A DNA stretch of 64,000 nucleotides from VXNE01 sp965217825 (GCA_965217825.1 OZ244571.1:3410001-3474000), one strand, 5' to 3'; shown: positions 16,543 to 25,892, numbered from the stretch's first letter. Translations and numbers: made by a program. Notes: generated by a model not told the origin, from the sequence alone.

Positions 16543-17010
16543 CTAGGATCGCGGGTTCGACCGCCGCGTTTCGAAAGCAACAACGTTATCGCCGGAAACG
16601 ACGTTTCGCCGAGGATGTATCGCGACCTCCCAGGTCAGGACGGCCGGTCCGGCGCGGCTGAAGCCCCGCAGTCCGATCGCATCCCGCGCGGCGAACAGCG
16701 CAAACGTGATGTGCGTCCCGCCGTCCTCCGACCACAGCAGGCCGAGATGCGGTTCGGCTTCGAGCTTGGCGGTCCCGTCGACATCCACTCCACCTCCGCG
16801 CACGGACACGGTGTAGGTTCCGACCTCGTCGGCAACCACCCATACTGTCAGATCGAGCGCGGTGCCGTCCTGGGACTCCACGCGCCCTTCGATCAACTTT
16901 CCGGCCTCTTCTTCCCGTAGCTGGAAGTCAACGTCGATACCGCATCCGAGCGTCTCTCCTATCGGACGATAGGAACCCCTTCCAACCCAATGGCCGGGTT
17001 CGAGAATCAC
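16543..17010 (-). CDS. Hypothetical protein with predicted beta-barrel fold
   Basis: This encodes about 155 residues from a GTG at 17010 that overlaps the stop of the upstream DUF5916 gene (GTGA). The much longer frame reaching 17373 lies inside that gene and is rejected. The sequence alternates strands: PGHWVGRGSYRPIG, LIEGRVESQDGTALDLTVWV, TYTVSVRGGGVDVDGTAKLE and THITFALFAARD. This looks lipocalin- or DUF1579-like, a family match I cannot confirm. No signal peptide is seen. It is translationally coupled to the outer-membrane protein gene. Confidence 0.6.
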   Translation of the reverse strand: MILEPGHWVGRGSYRPIGETLGCGIDVDFQLREEEAGKLIEGRVESQDGTALDLTVWVVADEVGTYTVSVRGGGVDVDGTAKLEAEPHLGLLWSEDGGTHITFALFAARDAIGLRGFSRAGPAVLTWEVAIHPRRNVVSGDNVVAFETRRSNPRS

Positions 17011-19454
17011 GAGCCCCAGCGATACCTTAGCTTCAGTACAAGCTGTTCGGCGACGGGGTTGTCGAAGGCCTCTGTCAACATCGAGCCCAAGTCCTCCCCC
17101 GCGCCGTTTGGCAGATCCGCATGCTTCGTATATACGAAGAACAGGTCCGACATGGGGGCGATCTCCCAGCGATAGCGGATCTGAAAACTCAGTTCCGAGA
17201 CGGAGAAGTCCTCGCTGCTCGGATCGATATCTGCGTTCCCGGGAACGAGGACGCGCGATGGCGCCAAATCGTAGAAACGGGCGTCGCCCGCTCGAAGGGC
17301 GGCCCACTGCAGCGCCATTCGGAATTGCTGCTTGCCCGTAATGAAGTAGTCCAGGCTGAACTTCGGCGACCATTCGTCCGCCCCGAACAGCGCGAACCGC
17401 TTCTCCTCGCGGTGCAGGACCCAGCCGTCACGCTCGACGTAGTCGACGCCGAACTGCATGGCCATCCTGTCCCCCGGCCGCCACGTTATCCCGCCACCGT
17501 AGGTGCGGCGAGCGCCACCCAGATCCTCTTGGCCCCGTTGCGTTTCGAGGCTATAGCTGACGGGCCGCGTCCGGTCGGATTCGTAGCGGAGCCGCAGGCC
17601 CCAGGCTTCCTCGACGCGGTAGCTGCCATTGCCAAAGCTGTTGCGATCCTCGAATCGCGCCGGGAACCACACGGCATGCACCCGCATGCTGGAAAGGTTT
17701 GCCAGACGAATGTTCTGCGACAGCCCCGCGCTGCCGAGCACGCGCTCGCCAACACCGTTGTATCCCCGACTCCAAACGACATTGGTACGGGATTCGCTCG
17801 CCCAGGCGAGATCCGAACGGTAGAGGCGCGCTTGATATTGATAGCGGGTCAGGTCGTTGCGCCTGAGATACCCGAGATCGTCGATATCGAGATTGCCGTC
17901 GTAGTGGTCCATCGCCAACGTGTGGGTCAACCCCCGAGCGGGCGCGAACTTGATGTCGAGCACGCCGCCGTAGCCATCTTCGGCGCCGGGAACAGAGGAC
18001 GTGATCACCTCGCCGTCGACTTCCCAGCGTCCGCTGGCAGTCAGCGCGTGTCCGTCCACCGCATGCACGATGGCCTCGCCATCCGGACGCCGTGCGACCG
18101 TCGACATCCATCCCAACGCGTGCGAGGCAGCGCCGCCGCCTTCCCATAGCGCGCGGGCGACGCCGTAGTTCCTCCCGCTCTGCCGCAATTGCACGCGCTC
18201 CCCTTCCGACGAGAGTCCCTGGAACAGGGTTTCGTCTTCCCCGGCGAGCAGCAAACCGAAGCGCAGACCTCCGCGCTGGCCGGTCGCCTTGACGGCAGCG
18301 AGGAGTTCGGTCGGCCCGGCGAGCTCTTCCGGCGACACCGTCACGCCGGCGGGCACATCCGGCCGCGGCGGCCGACCCCCAATCCGGCGCGTATGCAACA
18401 GTAATGTTTGCGGCGGCGAAGGCCCTCGGCCGAACGAATGCCGCGTCCCGGTGCGGAAGATTTCCTGGCCTTCTTGGAAGAACAGGCGTTTCTCGGGATA
18501 GAAGGTCTCGAAAGCGGTCAGATTCACGATGACGTCGTCCGTTTCAACGTCGCCAAAGTCCGGATTAACAGTCGCCGTTACCTGGAAGTTGGTGGATGGG
18601 CGCCAGAACAGATCGATGCCAGCGTCGGCGGCGACCGTCCCGTCGAGATTGTCCAGTACCGAAGAGACATAGGGATACACGCTGTACTGTTGCCGCAGAT
18701 CAACGCCGTTCAACACCAGTTTCTGGAACTCGGACAGGAACCTCGGCCTGGTGAACGGAAGCGCGGGCCAGGACCACTGCTCGTTCAAGTACGCGACGCT
18801 GCGCCTGGCCAAAAAACCCATGGTGCGGTCGCCGGTTGACCTCGGCATGCTGACGAGAGACCAGGGGATATGGAATTCGGCGACCCACCCCGTTTCGGTG
18901 CGGGATGTCGCCCCATGCCATGCGCCGTCCCAGTTCATGCTGAATTGCCGCTCCGGCAAGATCGTGCCGTCCCCCACACTGCCGCCAAGACTGATCCGAA
19001 ACCAGAAGCCGTAGCGTCCTTCTCCGGACGTGTCCAGATAGAAGGAAAAGGAATCGCGGCTATCCCACTTGTCGCGACCGCTCAATCGCTCCACCAAGGT
19101 CTCCGGCACCTGCTCCATGTTTGCCGACAGGTAAAAGCCCTTCGCGGTGTAGAAGAACTTCAGTTCCGTGCCGAGCTGCGCCGACGCCATCGTATCGGGC
19201 GATACGACCCTGAAGTCGCCGTAGCCAGGCAGCGTGTCCCATACGGCCTCATCGAGTTTGCCGTCGACGACGACATGTACGTCGTCTCCGACCCGAACCG
19301 GGACGATGGGCGGCGCGCGGCCGATGTCGAAGAATGTGGGGTCAGGAGCCGTGGAAACAAGCTCGGAACCGCGGTGAGACGTATCGCCCCAAATCGATGA
19401 CGGCACGGCCGCATACACTGTCACCAGCAAGGCCCATTGGACGGCCGCGCGCAT
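17007..19454 (-). CDS. Outer-membrane protein with CBM9-like and DUF5916 domains
   Basis: This encodes 815 residues. A signal peptide is followed by a carbohydrate-binding family 9-like beta domain at about residues 50-240 (VVVDGKLDEAVWDTLPGYGDFR and SFSFYLDTSGEGRYGFWFRI, each shown in part). The rest fits DUF5916: VTATVNPDFGDVETDD, NLTAFETFYPEKRLFFQEG and a long beta-rich C-terminus ending in LKLRYRWGS. Members are predicted outer-membrane beta-barrels of unknown substrate, often near peptidases or TonB receptors. A tandem 16-bp repeat lies 68-104 bp upstream. Confidence 0.8.
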   Translation of the reverse strand: MRAAVQWALLVTVYAAVPSSIWGDTSHRGSELVSTAPDPTFFDIGRAPPIVPVRVGDDVHVVVDGKLDEAVWDTLPGYGDFRVVSPDTMASAQLGTELKFFYTAKGFYLSANMEQVPETLVERLSGRDKWDSRDSFSFYLDTSGEGRYGFWFRISLGGSVGDGTILPERQFSMNWDGAWHGATSRTETGWVAEFHIPWSLVSMPRSTGDRTMGFLARRSVAYLNEQWSWPALPFTRPRFLSEFQKLVLNGVDLRQQYSVYPYVSSVLDNLDGTVAADAGIDLFWRPSTNFQVTATVNPDFGDVETDDVIVNLTAFETFYPEKRLFFQEGQEIFRTGTRHSFGRGPSPPQTLLLHTRRIGGRPPRPDVPAGVTVSPEELAGPTELLAAVKATGQRGGLRFGLLLAGEDETLFQGLSSEGERVQLRQSGRNYGVARALWEGGGAASHALGWMSTVARRPDGEAIVHAVDGHALTASGRWEVDGEVITSSVPGAEDGYGGVLDIKFAPARGLTHTLAMDHYDGNLDIDDLGYLRRNDLTRYQYQARLYRSDLAWASESRTNVVWSRGYNGVGERVLGSAGLSQNIRLANLSSMRVHAVWFPARFEDRNSFGNGSYRVEEAWGLRLRYESDRTRPVSYSLETQRGQEDLGGARRTYGGGITWRPGDRMAMQFGVDYVERDGWVLHREEKRFALFGADEWSPKFSLDYFITGKQQFRMALQWAALRAGDARFYDLAPSRVLVPGNADIDPSSEDFSVSELSFQIRYRWEIAPMSDLFFVYTKHADLPNGAGEDLGSMLTEAFDNPVAEQLVLKLRYRWGS

Positions 19455-19521
19455 AAACTCTCCCGGGAAACCAAGCCATTTTACGCCTTATAGGGGCGAA
19501 AACTCAAATTTGGTCAACTCG

Positions 19522-19558
19522 TTACTCGCGCGTTTCAACTAATTACGCGCGCGTTTCA
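19522..19558. promoter_or_regulatory. Tandem 16-bp repeat upstream of the DUF5916 gene
   Basis: TTACTCGCGCGTTTCA (19522-19537) and TTACGCGCGCGTTTCA (19543-19558) are direct repeats with one mismatch. They are spaced 21 bp apart, two helical turns, and lie just upstream of the minus-strand start at 19454. This spacing suits an activator or repressor bound on one face of the DNA. No regulator can be named. Confidence 0.45.
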
Positions 19559-19599
19559 CGGGATTGCACAATACTGACAACCCCGAACCGACAAGCTTC

Positions 19600-20034
19600 T
19601 TAAGCGAATGGGTCCCGGACTCTCAGGGTAGGAAAGAGCTGGAAGTCGCGATCCTTCGACAGCAACTCGTCAACACCGTGAACGAGGCAAAGGGCTGCAA
19701 TTCGTGCGTCATGAACCACCGGGCCTCGAATTCGAGGCTGATCGATGATGGGTTGCAGGCTCCCGATGAAACCGTTCGGCTCCGATAGCAGGCGCAAGGT
19801 TGGGGCGTCAACCCATGCACGAATCTGATCTGTGGCAGCGGACGGCGGAGTCGCGGCGTCCCGCCAGATTCTCGGATTCGTAACTACGCTAAAGAACTCG
19901 TACAGGCACGGCCATGGAATCGACCAAGCGGTGTTTCCCTGAGCGAGATCGCTCACGAGACTCCTTGCCCGGCCGTGGAAGCGAGACTCGCGCCGGTGCG
20001 CGTACACGAGGATGTTCGTATCGAGAGCGATCAC
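19600..20034 (-). CDS. vapC: VapC-like PIN-domain toxin
   Basis: This encodes 144 residues beginning with a GTG (VIALDTNILVYAHRRES). PIN features are the N-terminal D5-T-N, a central PWPCLYEFFSVVTNP (conserved Glu) and a C-terminal VHDARIAALCLVHG with LLSKDRDFQLFP. These acidic residues coordinate metal for RNA cleavage. It begins immediately after the stop codon of the antitoxin gene (TAG then GTG), a typical type II toxin-antitoxin layout. Confidence 0.88.
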   Translation of the reverse strand: MIALDTNILVYAHRRESRFHGRARSLVSDLAQGNTAWSIPWPCLYEFFSVVTNPRIWRDAATPPSAATDQIRAWVDAPTLRLLSEPNGFIGSLQPIIDQPRIRGPVVHDARIAALCLVHGVDELLSKDRDFQLFPTLRVRDPFA

Positions 20035-20277
20035 CTAGCGAGGCTCGCCGTAGATCTCCTCCCTGAGATCCTGCCAAGAGAGGAGCTCGAGCGGATCGTC
20101 CCCGTTTGGATCGCCAAAGCTGCAATCCGACAGCTCGTAACTCACTGTCTGCTCCTCGGTCGCGAGCGTTGCCCGCAAGCCGTCCTCGACAATTGCGCGG
20201 AGTGGTTTGCCGTTTTCCTTGGCCATTTGTTTCGCGCGAGCAAGGAGCTCGTCCTTTATGTCCAAGGTCGTTTTCAT
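20035..20277 (-). CDS. vapB: VapB-like antitoxin
   Basis: This encodes about 80 residues from the ATG at 20277 (MKTTLDIKDELLARAKQMAK). That is a ribbon-helix-helix N-terminus typical of antitoxins in the VapB/AbrB-like set described as type II antitoxin proteins. The C-terminus is acidic (GDPNGDDPLELLSWQDLREE) and probably wraps the PIN toxin. An upstream in-frame start at 20331 adds residues unlike the family. It probably represses its own promoter together with VapC. Confidence 0.82.
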   Translation of the reverse strand: MKTTLDIKDELLARAKQMAKENGKPLRAIVEDGLRATLATEEQTVSYELSDCSFGDPNGDDPLELLSWQDLREEIYGEPR

Positions 20278-20396
20278 ACGAAGCCATATTAGCCATACAT
20301 GAGGAGATGGGCAACCCATAGCACTGTCCAACGGGAAGCGAGGGTCGGCGGACTACGCTCGGCATTCGCCCGCGCAGCCGCTATATTGCGCCGGCC

Positions 20397-21716
20397 ATGT
20401 CCAACCCCGCTCCCGTCGCGCCGAGCGAGCGCATTGAAAGTCTCGATGTCATCCGCGGCTTCGCCCTGCTCGGCATCCTGCTACTGAACATCCTGGCATT
20501 CGGGCTGCCGTTTGGGGCCTATCTCGATCCGTCCGTCGACGGCTCCGAGACAGGCGTCGACTTCGGTGTCTTTGTCGCCGTGGACCTGCTGTTCGAAGGT
20601 GCCATGCGGGCGTTGTTCTCCATGCTGTTCGGCGCTGGCATCTGCCTGCTCGCTGCGGGCGGAAAAGAAATGAGTCCTGGGATCTACTACCGGCGCCAAT
20701 TCCTGCTGCTGGCAATCGGCCTGTTGGATACGCTGGTGCTGCTGTGGACCTACGACATCCTGGTTTGCTACGCGCTGGCCGGGATGGTGTTGTATGCGTG
20801 CCGGAACTGGCGGCCACGCAACCTGTTCATCGCCGCAAGCCTGGCCTTCATCTATTTGGCGGCCTTCTATCTCCTTGTTTTTACCTTGCTTTCGACGATG
20901 CCGAAGCAAGCAGAAGCGATACAGGAACGCATCGCTTCCGGTGTCGAAGTTGCCGCTGATGAGCGGGTTTTGGCGGAGAGCTGGGCCGAATTCGAAGCCT
21001 CTTTCGATCCGTCCGAGCACATTCTGGCCCGCGAGGCCCTGAAGTTTGAGGGGTCGTACCCGGAGGCATTCGCGGCCAATGCCCAGGAAGTGAGCGAAAT
21101 TTACGTCAGAGCGCTGCCATTGCTGATGTTTTGGGATGCTGCGGCGTGCATGTTGCTGGGCATGGCGCTGTTCAAGACCGGCATGCTCCAAGGACGGAGG
21201 AGCGTGCGTTTCTACGCGTTTTTGGCAACCGCGGGTTTCATCATCGGGTTCGCGGTCAACAGCTTCGAACTATCGATGAAAATCAGTAGCGGCTATGCGA
21301 TGCGGTGGGTCTCGGGCGCATCGATGTTCACGAACGATATCGGCCGCGTCTCGATGGCGTTGGGATTCGCCTCGTTGGCCCTGATCGCCTGCCAGCGGGG
21401 GTGGTTCTCAAGGCTGCGGCGCGGCTTGGCGGCGGTGGGGCGCATGGCGCTAACCAACTACATCCTGCAGAGCGCGTTCGGACTGGTCATCTTCCACGAC
21501 TTTGGCCTTGGGCTGTGGAACGAGTTGGCCCGCCATCAACTGTATTTCATCGTGGCTGGCGAGTGGATCGTCTCGATCTCGTTTAGCGTTTGGTGGCTTC
21601 ATCGCTACCGGTTCGGCCCGCTGGAGTGGCTATGGCGGTCGTTGACCTACAGGCACGTCCAACCGATGCGCCTCGATTCGCAGCGGCGGCGAGGGTTCGG
21701 CGAGCCTTCCGGCTGA
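20397..21716 (+). CDS. DUF418-family membrane protein
   Basis: This encodes 439 residues. The N-terminus SERIESLDVIRGFALLGILL with LLNILAFGLP is diagnostic of the DUF418/YeiB family. About ten membrane segments are visible, including ALFSMLFGAGICLLAAGG, FLLLAIGLLDTLVLLW and MLLGMALFKTGML. The C-terminal half has GRMALTNYILQSAFGLVIF and VSISFSVWWLHRYRFGPLEWLWRSLTY split across two segments. The family is an inner-membrane protein of unknown transport or acyl-transfer role. It ends 11 bp before a copy of the oadB 3' end. Confidence 0.88.
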   Translation: MSNPAPVAPSERIESLDVIRGFALLGILLLNILAFGLPFGAYLDPSVDGSETGVDFGVFVAVDLLFEGAMRALFSMLFGAGICLLAAGGKEMSPGIYYRRQFLLLAIGLLDTLVLLWTYDILVCYALAGMVLYACRNWRPRNLFIAASLAFIYLAAFYLLVFTLLSTMPKQAEAIQERIASGVEVAADERVLAESWAEFEASFDPSEHILAREALKFEGSYPEAFAANAQEVSEIYVRALPLLMFWDAAACMLLGMALFKTGMLQGRRSVRFYAFLATAGFIIGFAVNSFELSMKISSGYAMRWVSGASMFTNDIGRVSMALGFASLALIACQRGWFSRLRRGLAAVGRMALTNYILQSAFGLVIFHDFGLGLWNELARHQLYFIVAGEWIVSISFSVWWLHRYRFGPLEWLWRSLTYRHVQPMRLDSQRRRGFGEPSG

Positions 21717-21726
21717 ACCCGTGGGG

Positions 21727-21757
21727 GCTGGAGTGCTGATACTCTTGGCGGGATAGC
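21727..21757 (+). repeat. Inverted copy of the oadB 3' end (31 bp)
   Basis: These 31 bases are identical to the last nine codons, the stop codon and one further base of oadB, but in the opposite orientation to the gene. The partner copy is at 22943-22973. Confidence 0.9.
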
Positions 21758-21765
21758 AGACAGCC

Positions 21766-22098
21766 CTACTCGGCGAGTACCGAATACTGCCTGCAACCGG
21801 CGGCGGTGTAGTCCTGCTCGGTAAGCGTCTCGCCGGCCTCCACCTTCTCGACGAGACGGTAGAACGCCTTCGCTTGCCTCCTACTTATGGTCGATGTCCA
21901 CTCGATCAGTTTGCTCGGGGATGCACGAGCTGCCTTCAACTCCAGCGGATAACATCTCTCCATCACCGCGAATCCCGGATCGCCTTCGCCGCCCTCCATA
22001 GCGAACGACCACGGCATAGCACAACATCCCGCCAGCGCCGCAAGCGCAAGCGCAAGAACGCAGCACCTCACCGTGTCTTTATTTGATACGTCGAACAC
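21766..22098 (-). CDS. Small hypothetical lipoprotein
   Basis: This encodes 110 residues. The N-terminal hydrophobic stretch CCVLALALAALAGC ends in a lipobox (LAGC), so the mature protein would be lipidated at that Cys. The remainder includes GFAVMERCYPLELK and ends TLTEQDYTAAGCRQYSVLAE. No domain is recognised. It lies between the two inverted copies of the oadB 3' end, so it is probably acquired DNA. Confidence 0.55.
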   Translation of the reverse strand: MFDVSNKDTVRCCVLALALAALAGCCAMPWSFAMEGGEGDPGFAVMERCYPLELKAARASPSKLIEWTSTISRRQAKAFYRLVEKVEAGETLTEQDYTAAGCRQYSVLAE

Positions 22099-22239
22099 GC
22101 TTGTGCCGTATCCACATTCGTTGCTCGGTCTAACGATTCTACATCCGACCCAGAAGATTTCATTCCAAGCAGCGGCTTCATGCCCGCCGCCACGGCCATC
22201 GGCGCGGCGCTCTAATCCGCCTGCCGAGAAAATCCTCCG

Positions 22240-22942
22240 TCAGTTTTCGATCCAGGGTGATCTGACCGGATGCGCTCGCCGTGTCGTCCAGCAGCCAGTC
22301 GGGAATATCCGCTCTCGTTCGGGTGAATTCGAAGGCGGAGACCGAAACCACAATGTTGTTCCCGCTCGAACGATCTGCACGATCTGCCTCACGGTGCGGG
22401 GTTTGATCAGCAGGTCGCCGCGCCGGTTCGGTTTCAGGTCGGCCAAGCCTCGACTGTACGCCGGTTTGATCGTCTCGATCCTTGCGGTGATTTCCGGCAC
22501 GGAGTAGCCGGCCTCTTCAGGCCGCTCCCCGGGCACATAGAGCGTTGCGCCATCCGGGTTGGATTGCGCCTCGAGCAGCGCGGGCGTCTCCTCGACGCGC
22601 ACATTTTCCGTCGCATCGGATGCGCGAGGCAGGTCCATTCGGCTCGTTGCTGCGTCCCTCACCGCTTCATACTGCGCCAGATAGTGGTTCCAGGCGGTCT
22701 CGTCGTCATCGAATACGACCAGCGTTTCAGCTTGGCGGCCAGAGAACGCCCGTTCCGACAGATTGGCGGAACCGACGATGACCCGCGTCTTGCCGTCTCC
22801 CTCCAGCAAGTAGATCTTCGCGTGGGCGATGGCGTCCTTGACCACGAAGAAGCGCACCTCGTCATCGGCCACGCGGCGGTAACAGAAAACTCTGGGGTTC
22901 GTCCATGTGGATGCGATGTCGGGCAATCCCCGAAGCGGTAGC
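22240..22942 (-). pseudogene. Remnant of a phospholipase D-like protein
   Basis: The minus-strand frame here encodes a PLD active-site region: HAKIYLLEGDGKTRVIVG followed by SANLSERAF, the HxK...GSxN pattern of the HKD superfamily, and then VVFDDDETAWNHYLAQYEAV. The piece has no start of its own: its frame runs straight into the oadB 3' end, in a frame not used by oadB. Full-length relatives are larger proteins, often linked to helicases or DNA-targeting enzymes. It is a C-terminal fragment joined to oadB at the repeat. Confidence 0.7.
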
Positions 22943-22973
22943 GCTATCCCGCCAAGAGTATCAGCACTCCAGC
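22943..22973 (-). repeat. oadB 3' end, partner of the 31-bp inverted repeat
   Basis: This is the native 3' end of oadB including its stop codon. It matches 21727-21757 perfectly in inverted orientation, and similarity stops abruptly on both sides. Confidence 0.9.
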
Positions 22974-24074
22974 GGCTACGGTCGAGCCGATCACGCCCGC
23001 GACGTTCGGTCCCATGGCGTGCATGAGCAGCAGGTTGCCGGGATCCGCTTCCTGGCCGACGCGGCTGACGACGCGGGCCGCCATCGGCACGGCCGAGACG
23101 CCGGCGGCGCCGATGAGCGGATTGATGGGCCGCTTGAACACCAGGTTCATGCCCTTCGCCATGAGTACGCCGCTCGCGGTGCCGATGGCGAATGCGGCGA
23201 CGCCGAGCAGCAGCACGCCCAACGTTTCCTTGGTGAGGAATTGGTCGGCACCGAGCTTGGAGCCGATGGCAAGGCCGAGAAAGATCGTCACCGTATTGAT
23301 CAGCGCGTTGCGCGCCGTGTCGGTGAGCCGGTCCACCACGCCGCATTCGCGCATGAGGTTGCCGAAGCAGAACATGCCGAGCAGCGGCGCCGCCGTCGGC
23401 AGCACCAGCGCGACGACAATCAACAGCACCAGCGGAAAGAGAATGCGCTCGCGCCTCGAAACCTCCCGCAGTTGCGTCATTTCGATTCGCCGCTCCTGCG
23501 CCGTCGTCAGCAGGCGCATGATCGGCGGCTGGATAAGCGGCACCAACGCCATGTACGAATAGGCCGCGACCGCGATGGCGCCCATCAGGTGCGGCGCAAG
23601 CTGTTCCGCGACATAGATCGCCGTCGGGCCGTCCGCGCCGCCGATGATGGAGATGGCCGCCGCCTCCCGGAGGGTAAAGTCCATGACGCCGAGCTGGGTC
23701 AGACCCACCGCGCCGAGCAACGTCGCGAAGATGCCGAACTGCGCAGCCGCGCCCAGGAGCAACGTCCTTGGGTTGGCCAGTAGCGGTCCAAAATCCGTGA
23801 GCGCGCCGATCCCCATGAACACCAGCAGCGGGAAAACGGCCGTATCCACGCCCACCAGGTAGATCAGGTGCAGTATGCCGTCGCCGGTCGCGATCTCCAC
23901 GCCCGGGATGTTGGCCAGGATGCCGCCGAAGCCGATCGGCACGAGCAAGAGAGGTTCGAACTTGCGCTCGATGGCGAGGTACAGCAGGAGCAGGCCGACG
24001 CCGATCATGACGCATTGGCCGAGCGAAATCTGATACAGGCCCGACGCCTGAATGATATCCATGAACTGCGACAC
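22944..24074 (-). CDS. oadB: Na+-translocating decarboxylase beta subunit
   Basis: This encodes 376 residues of a polytopic membrane protein. It has the family motifs GVDTAVFPLLVFMGIGALTDFGPLL (seen in two parts), the re-entrant AAAISIIGGADGPTAIYV, and MGPNVAGVIGSTVAAG near the C-terminus. The protein moves Na+ outward, driven by decarboxylation of the carboxybiotin carried by OadA. It is the last gene of oadG-oadA-oadB, all on the minus strand. Its final bases are part of an inverted repeat. Confidence 0.92.
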   Translation of the reverse strand: MSQFMDIIQASGLYQISLGQCVMIGVGLLLLYLAIERKFEPLLLVPIGFGGILANIPGVEIATGDGILHLIYLVGVDTAVFPLLVFMGIGALTDFGPLLANPRTLLLGAAAQFGIFATLLGAVGLTQLGVMDFTLREAAAISIIGGADGPTAIYVAEQLAPHLMGAIAVAAYSYMALVPLIQPPIMRLLTTAQERRIEMTQLREVSRRERILFPLVLLIVVALVLPTAAPLLGMFCFGNLMRECGVVDRLTDTARNALINTVTIFLGLAIGSKLGADQFLTKETLGVLLLGVAAFAIGTASGVLMAKGMNLVFKRPINPLIGAAGVSAVPMAARVVSRVGQEADPGNLLLMHAMGPNVAGVIGSTVAAGVLILLAG

Positions 24075-24150
24075 GGGCGCTCTTTATGCCGACCGACGCG
24101 CCGTTCGACGCGTCGCCGCGCGACCTACGGACGCGGCGCGGTGCTGCCGC

Positions 24151-25884
24151 TCAATCAAGATCGAACAGCAGTTCGCCGACGGCCACCGCGTCGCCCTCCG
24201 CGACATGCAGGGCCGTGACGGTGCCGGCCCGAGGCGCGACCACCTCGGTCTCCATCTTCATCGCTTCGAGGACCAGCACGGCCTCGCCCTGCTCGACGTG
24301 CGCGCCGAGCGGCACGACGATCTTGAAGATGTTGCCCGCCATCGCCGCCGGCACCGCAGCCCCGTTGACCCGGGGACGCGGTATCGGTGCTGTCGTCACG
24401 CCGCCGCTTGCGGAGACCTCCACGGTGAACGCCTTGCCGTTGACGCGGACCTCGTAGGTCGCCGCTTCCTCCGGCGTTGCGGGCGCAGGCCCGGCATCTT
24501 CGCGGGGAACAGCTTCGAATTCCTCCGGATTGCCCCGGTTTTCGAAGAATTTCAGCGCAACCTGCGGAAATAGCGCATAGGTCAGGACATCATCGATGCG
24601 ATCAACCGCCAGGATAATCGACCTGTTCCTGGCCAGCCTATCGAGCTCCGCCGACAGCGTCTTGACTTCGGGCGGCAACAGATCCGCGGGCCTGCAGGTG
24701 ATGCGCGTTTCCGATTCCGGCAGTTGCTCGAGCAGCGCCGGCGACAGCGGCGCGGGCGTCGCTCCGTACTCGCCCTTCAGCAAGTTCGTCGTCTCCCTAG
24801 TCAGGGTTGCATAGCGTTCGCCCCGCAACACGTTGATCGCCGCCTGGGTGCCGACGATCTGCGAAGTCGGCGTGACCAGTGGAACGAAACCCAGGTCCTC
24901 GCGCACTTTGGGAATCTCCTCGAGTACGTCGTCCAGCTTGTCGGCGGCGTTCTGCTCGCGAAGCTGGCTCTCGAGGTTGGTCAACATGCCTCCTGGGACC
25001 TGCGCCACGAGAATGCGCGAGTCGACGCCGCGCAGGCTGCCCTCGAACGCGGCGTACTTCCTGCGTACCTGGCGAAAGTACGCGGCGATGTCTTCCATCA
25101 GCGTGATATCCAGGCCCGTATCCCGGCCCGTGCCTTCCAGGATCGACACCAGCGACTCGCTCGCCGAGTGCCCATAGGTCATGCTCATCGAGGAAATCGC
25201 CGTATCGACGTTGTCGACGCCCGCCTCCACCGCCTTCAGGCAAGTGGCCGTGGACATACCGGTGGTGGCGTGAGAGTGCAGGTGCACCGGAATCTCAAGC
25301 ATCTCCTTCATCCGCGATACCAGTTCGAACGCGACGTAGGGCTTCAACAGCCCCGCCATGTCCTTGATGCACACCGTATGTGCGCCCATGTCTTCGATCC
25401 GGCGCGCCAGGTCGAGCCACAAATTGATCGTATGCACGGGACTCACCGTGTAGGCCATGGTGCCCTGGGCGTGCTTGCCCTGCTCCATCACGGCGGCGAT
25501 CGCGGTTTCGAGGTTGCGCGTGTCGTTCATCGCGTCGAACACGCGGAACACATCGATGCCGTTCGCCGCCGCCCGCTCGACGAACTTGCGCACCACATCG
25601 TCGGCATAGTGCCGATAGCCGAGAATGTTCTGTCCCCGGAACAGCATCTGCTGCGGCGTGTTGGGCATCGCCGCCTTGAGCTTGCGGATGCGCTCCCAGG
25701 GGTCCTCGCCGAGATAGCGGATGCACGCGTCGAAAGTCGCCCCGCCCCAGGATTCGATCGACCAATAGCCGATGCGATCCAGCCTGTCCGCCACCGGCAG
25801 CATGTCCTCGACGCGCATGCGGGTCGCCAGCAGGCTTTGGTGGGCGTCGCGCAGGACGAGTTCGGTGATCCCGAGCTTGCTCAT
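24151..25884 (-). CDS. oadA: Oxaloacetate decarboxylase alpha subunit (biotin carrier)
   Basis: This encodes 577 residues. The N-terminal carboxyltransferase TIM barrel shows LVLRDAHQSLLATRM, CIKDMAGLL and VHLHSHATTGMSTATCLKA in parts, with metal-binding Asp and His residues. The C-terminal biotinyl domain carries EAMKMETEV, where the Lys is biotinylated. It decarboxylates oxaloacetate to pyruvate, or a related reaction, and passes the carboxyl group to OadB. It lies between oadG and oadB. Confidence 0.93.
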   Translation of the reverse strand: MSKLGITELVLRDAHQSLLATRMRVEDMLPVADRLDRIGYWSIESWGGATFDACIRYLGEDPWERIRKLKAAMPNTPQQMLFRGQNILGYRHYADDVVRKFVERAAANGIDVFRVFDAMNDTRNLETAIAAVMEQGKHAQGTMAYTVSPVHTINLWLDLARRIEDMGAHTVCIKDMAGLLKPYVAFELVSRMKEMLEIPVHLHSHATTGMSTATCLKAVEAGVDNVDTAISSMSMTYGHSASESLVSILEGTGRDTGLDITLMEDIAAYFRQVRRKYAAFEGSLRGVDSRILVAQVPGGMLTNLESQLREQNAADKLDDVLEEIPKVREDLGFVPLVTPTSQIVGTQAAINVLRGERYATLTRETTNLLKGEYGATPAPLSPALLEQLPESETRITCRPADLLPPEVKTLSAELDRLARNRSIILAVDRIDDVLTYALFPQVALKFFENRGNPEEFEAVPREDAGPAPATPEEAATYEVRVNGKAFTVEVSASGGVTTAPIPRPRVNGAAVPAAMAGNIFKIVVPLGAHVEQGEAVLVLEAMKMETEVVAPRAGTVTALHVAEGDAVAVGELLFDLD

Positions 25885-25892
25885 GGCCGGGC

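Noticed and set aside
22240..24015. A single 591-codon minus-strand gene
   Set aside because: Its first two thirds are an out-of-frame shadow of oadB; only the last third shows a real family (phospholipase D-like).
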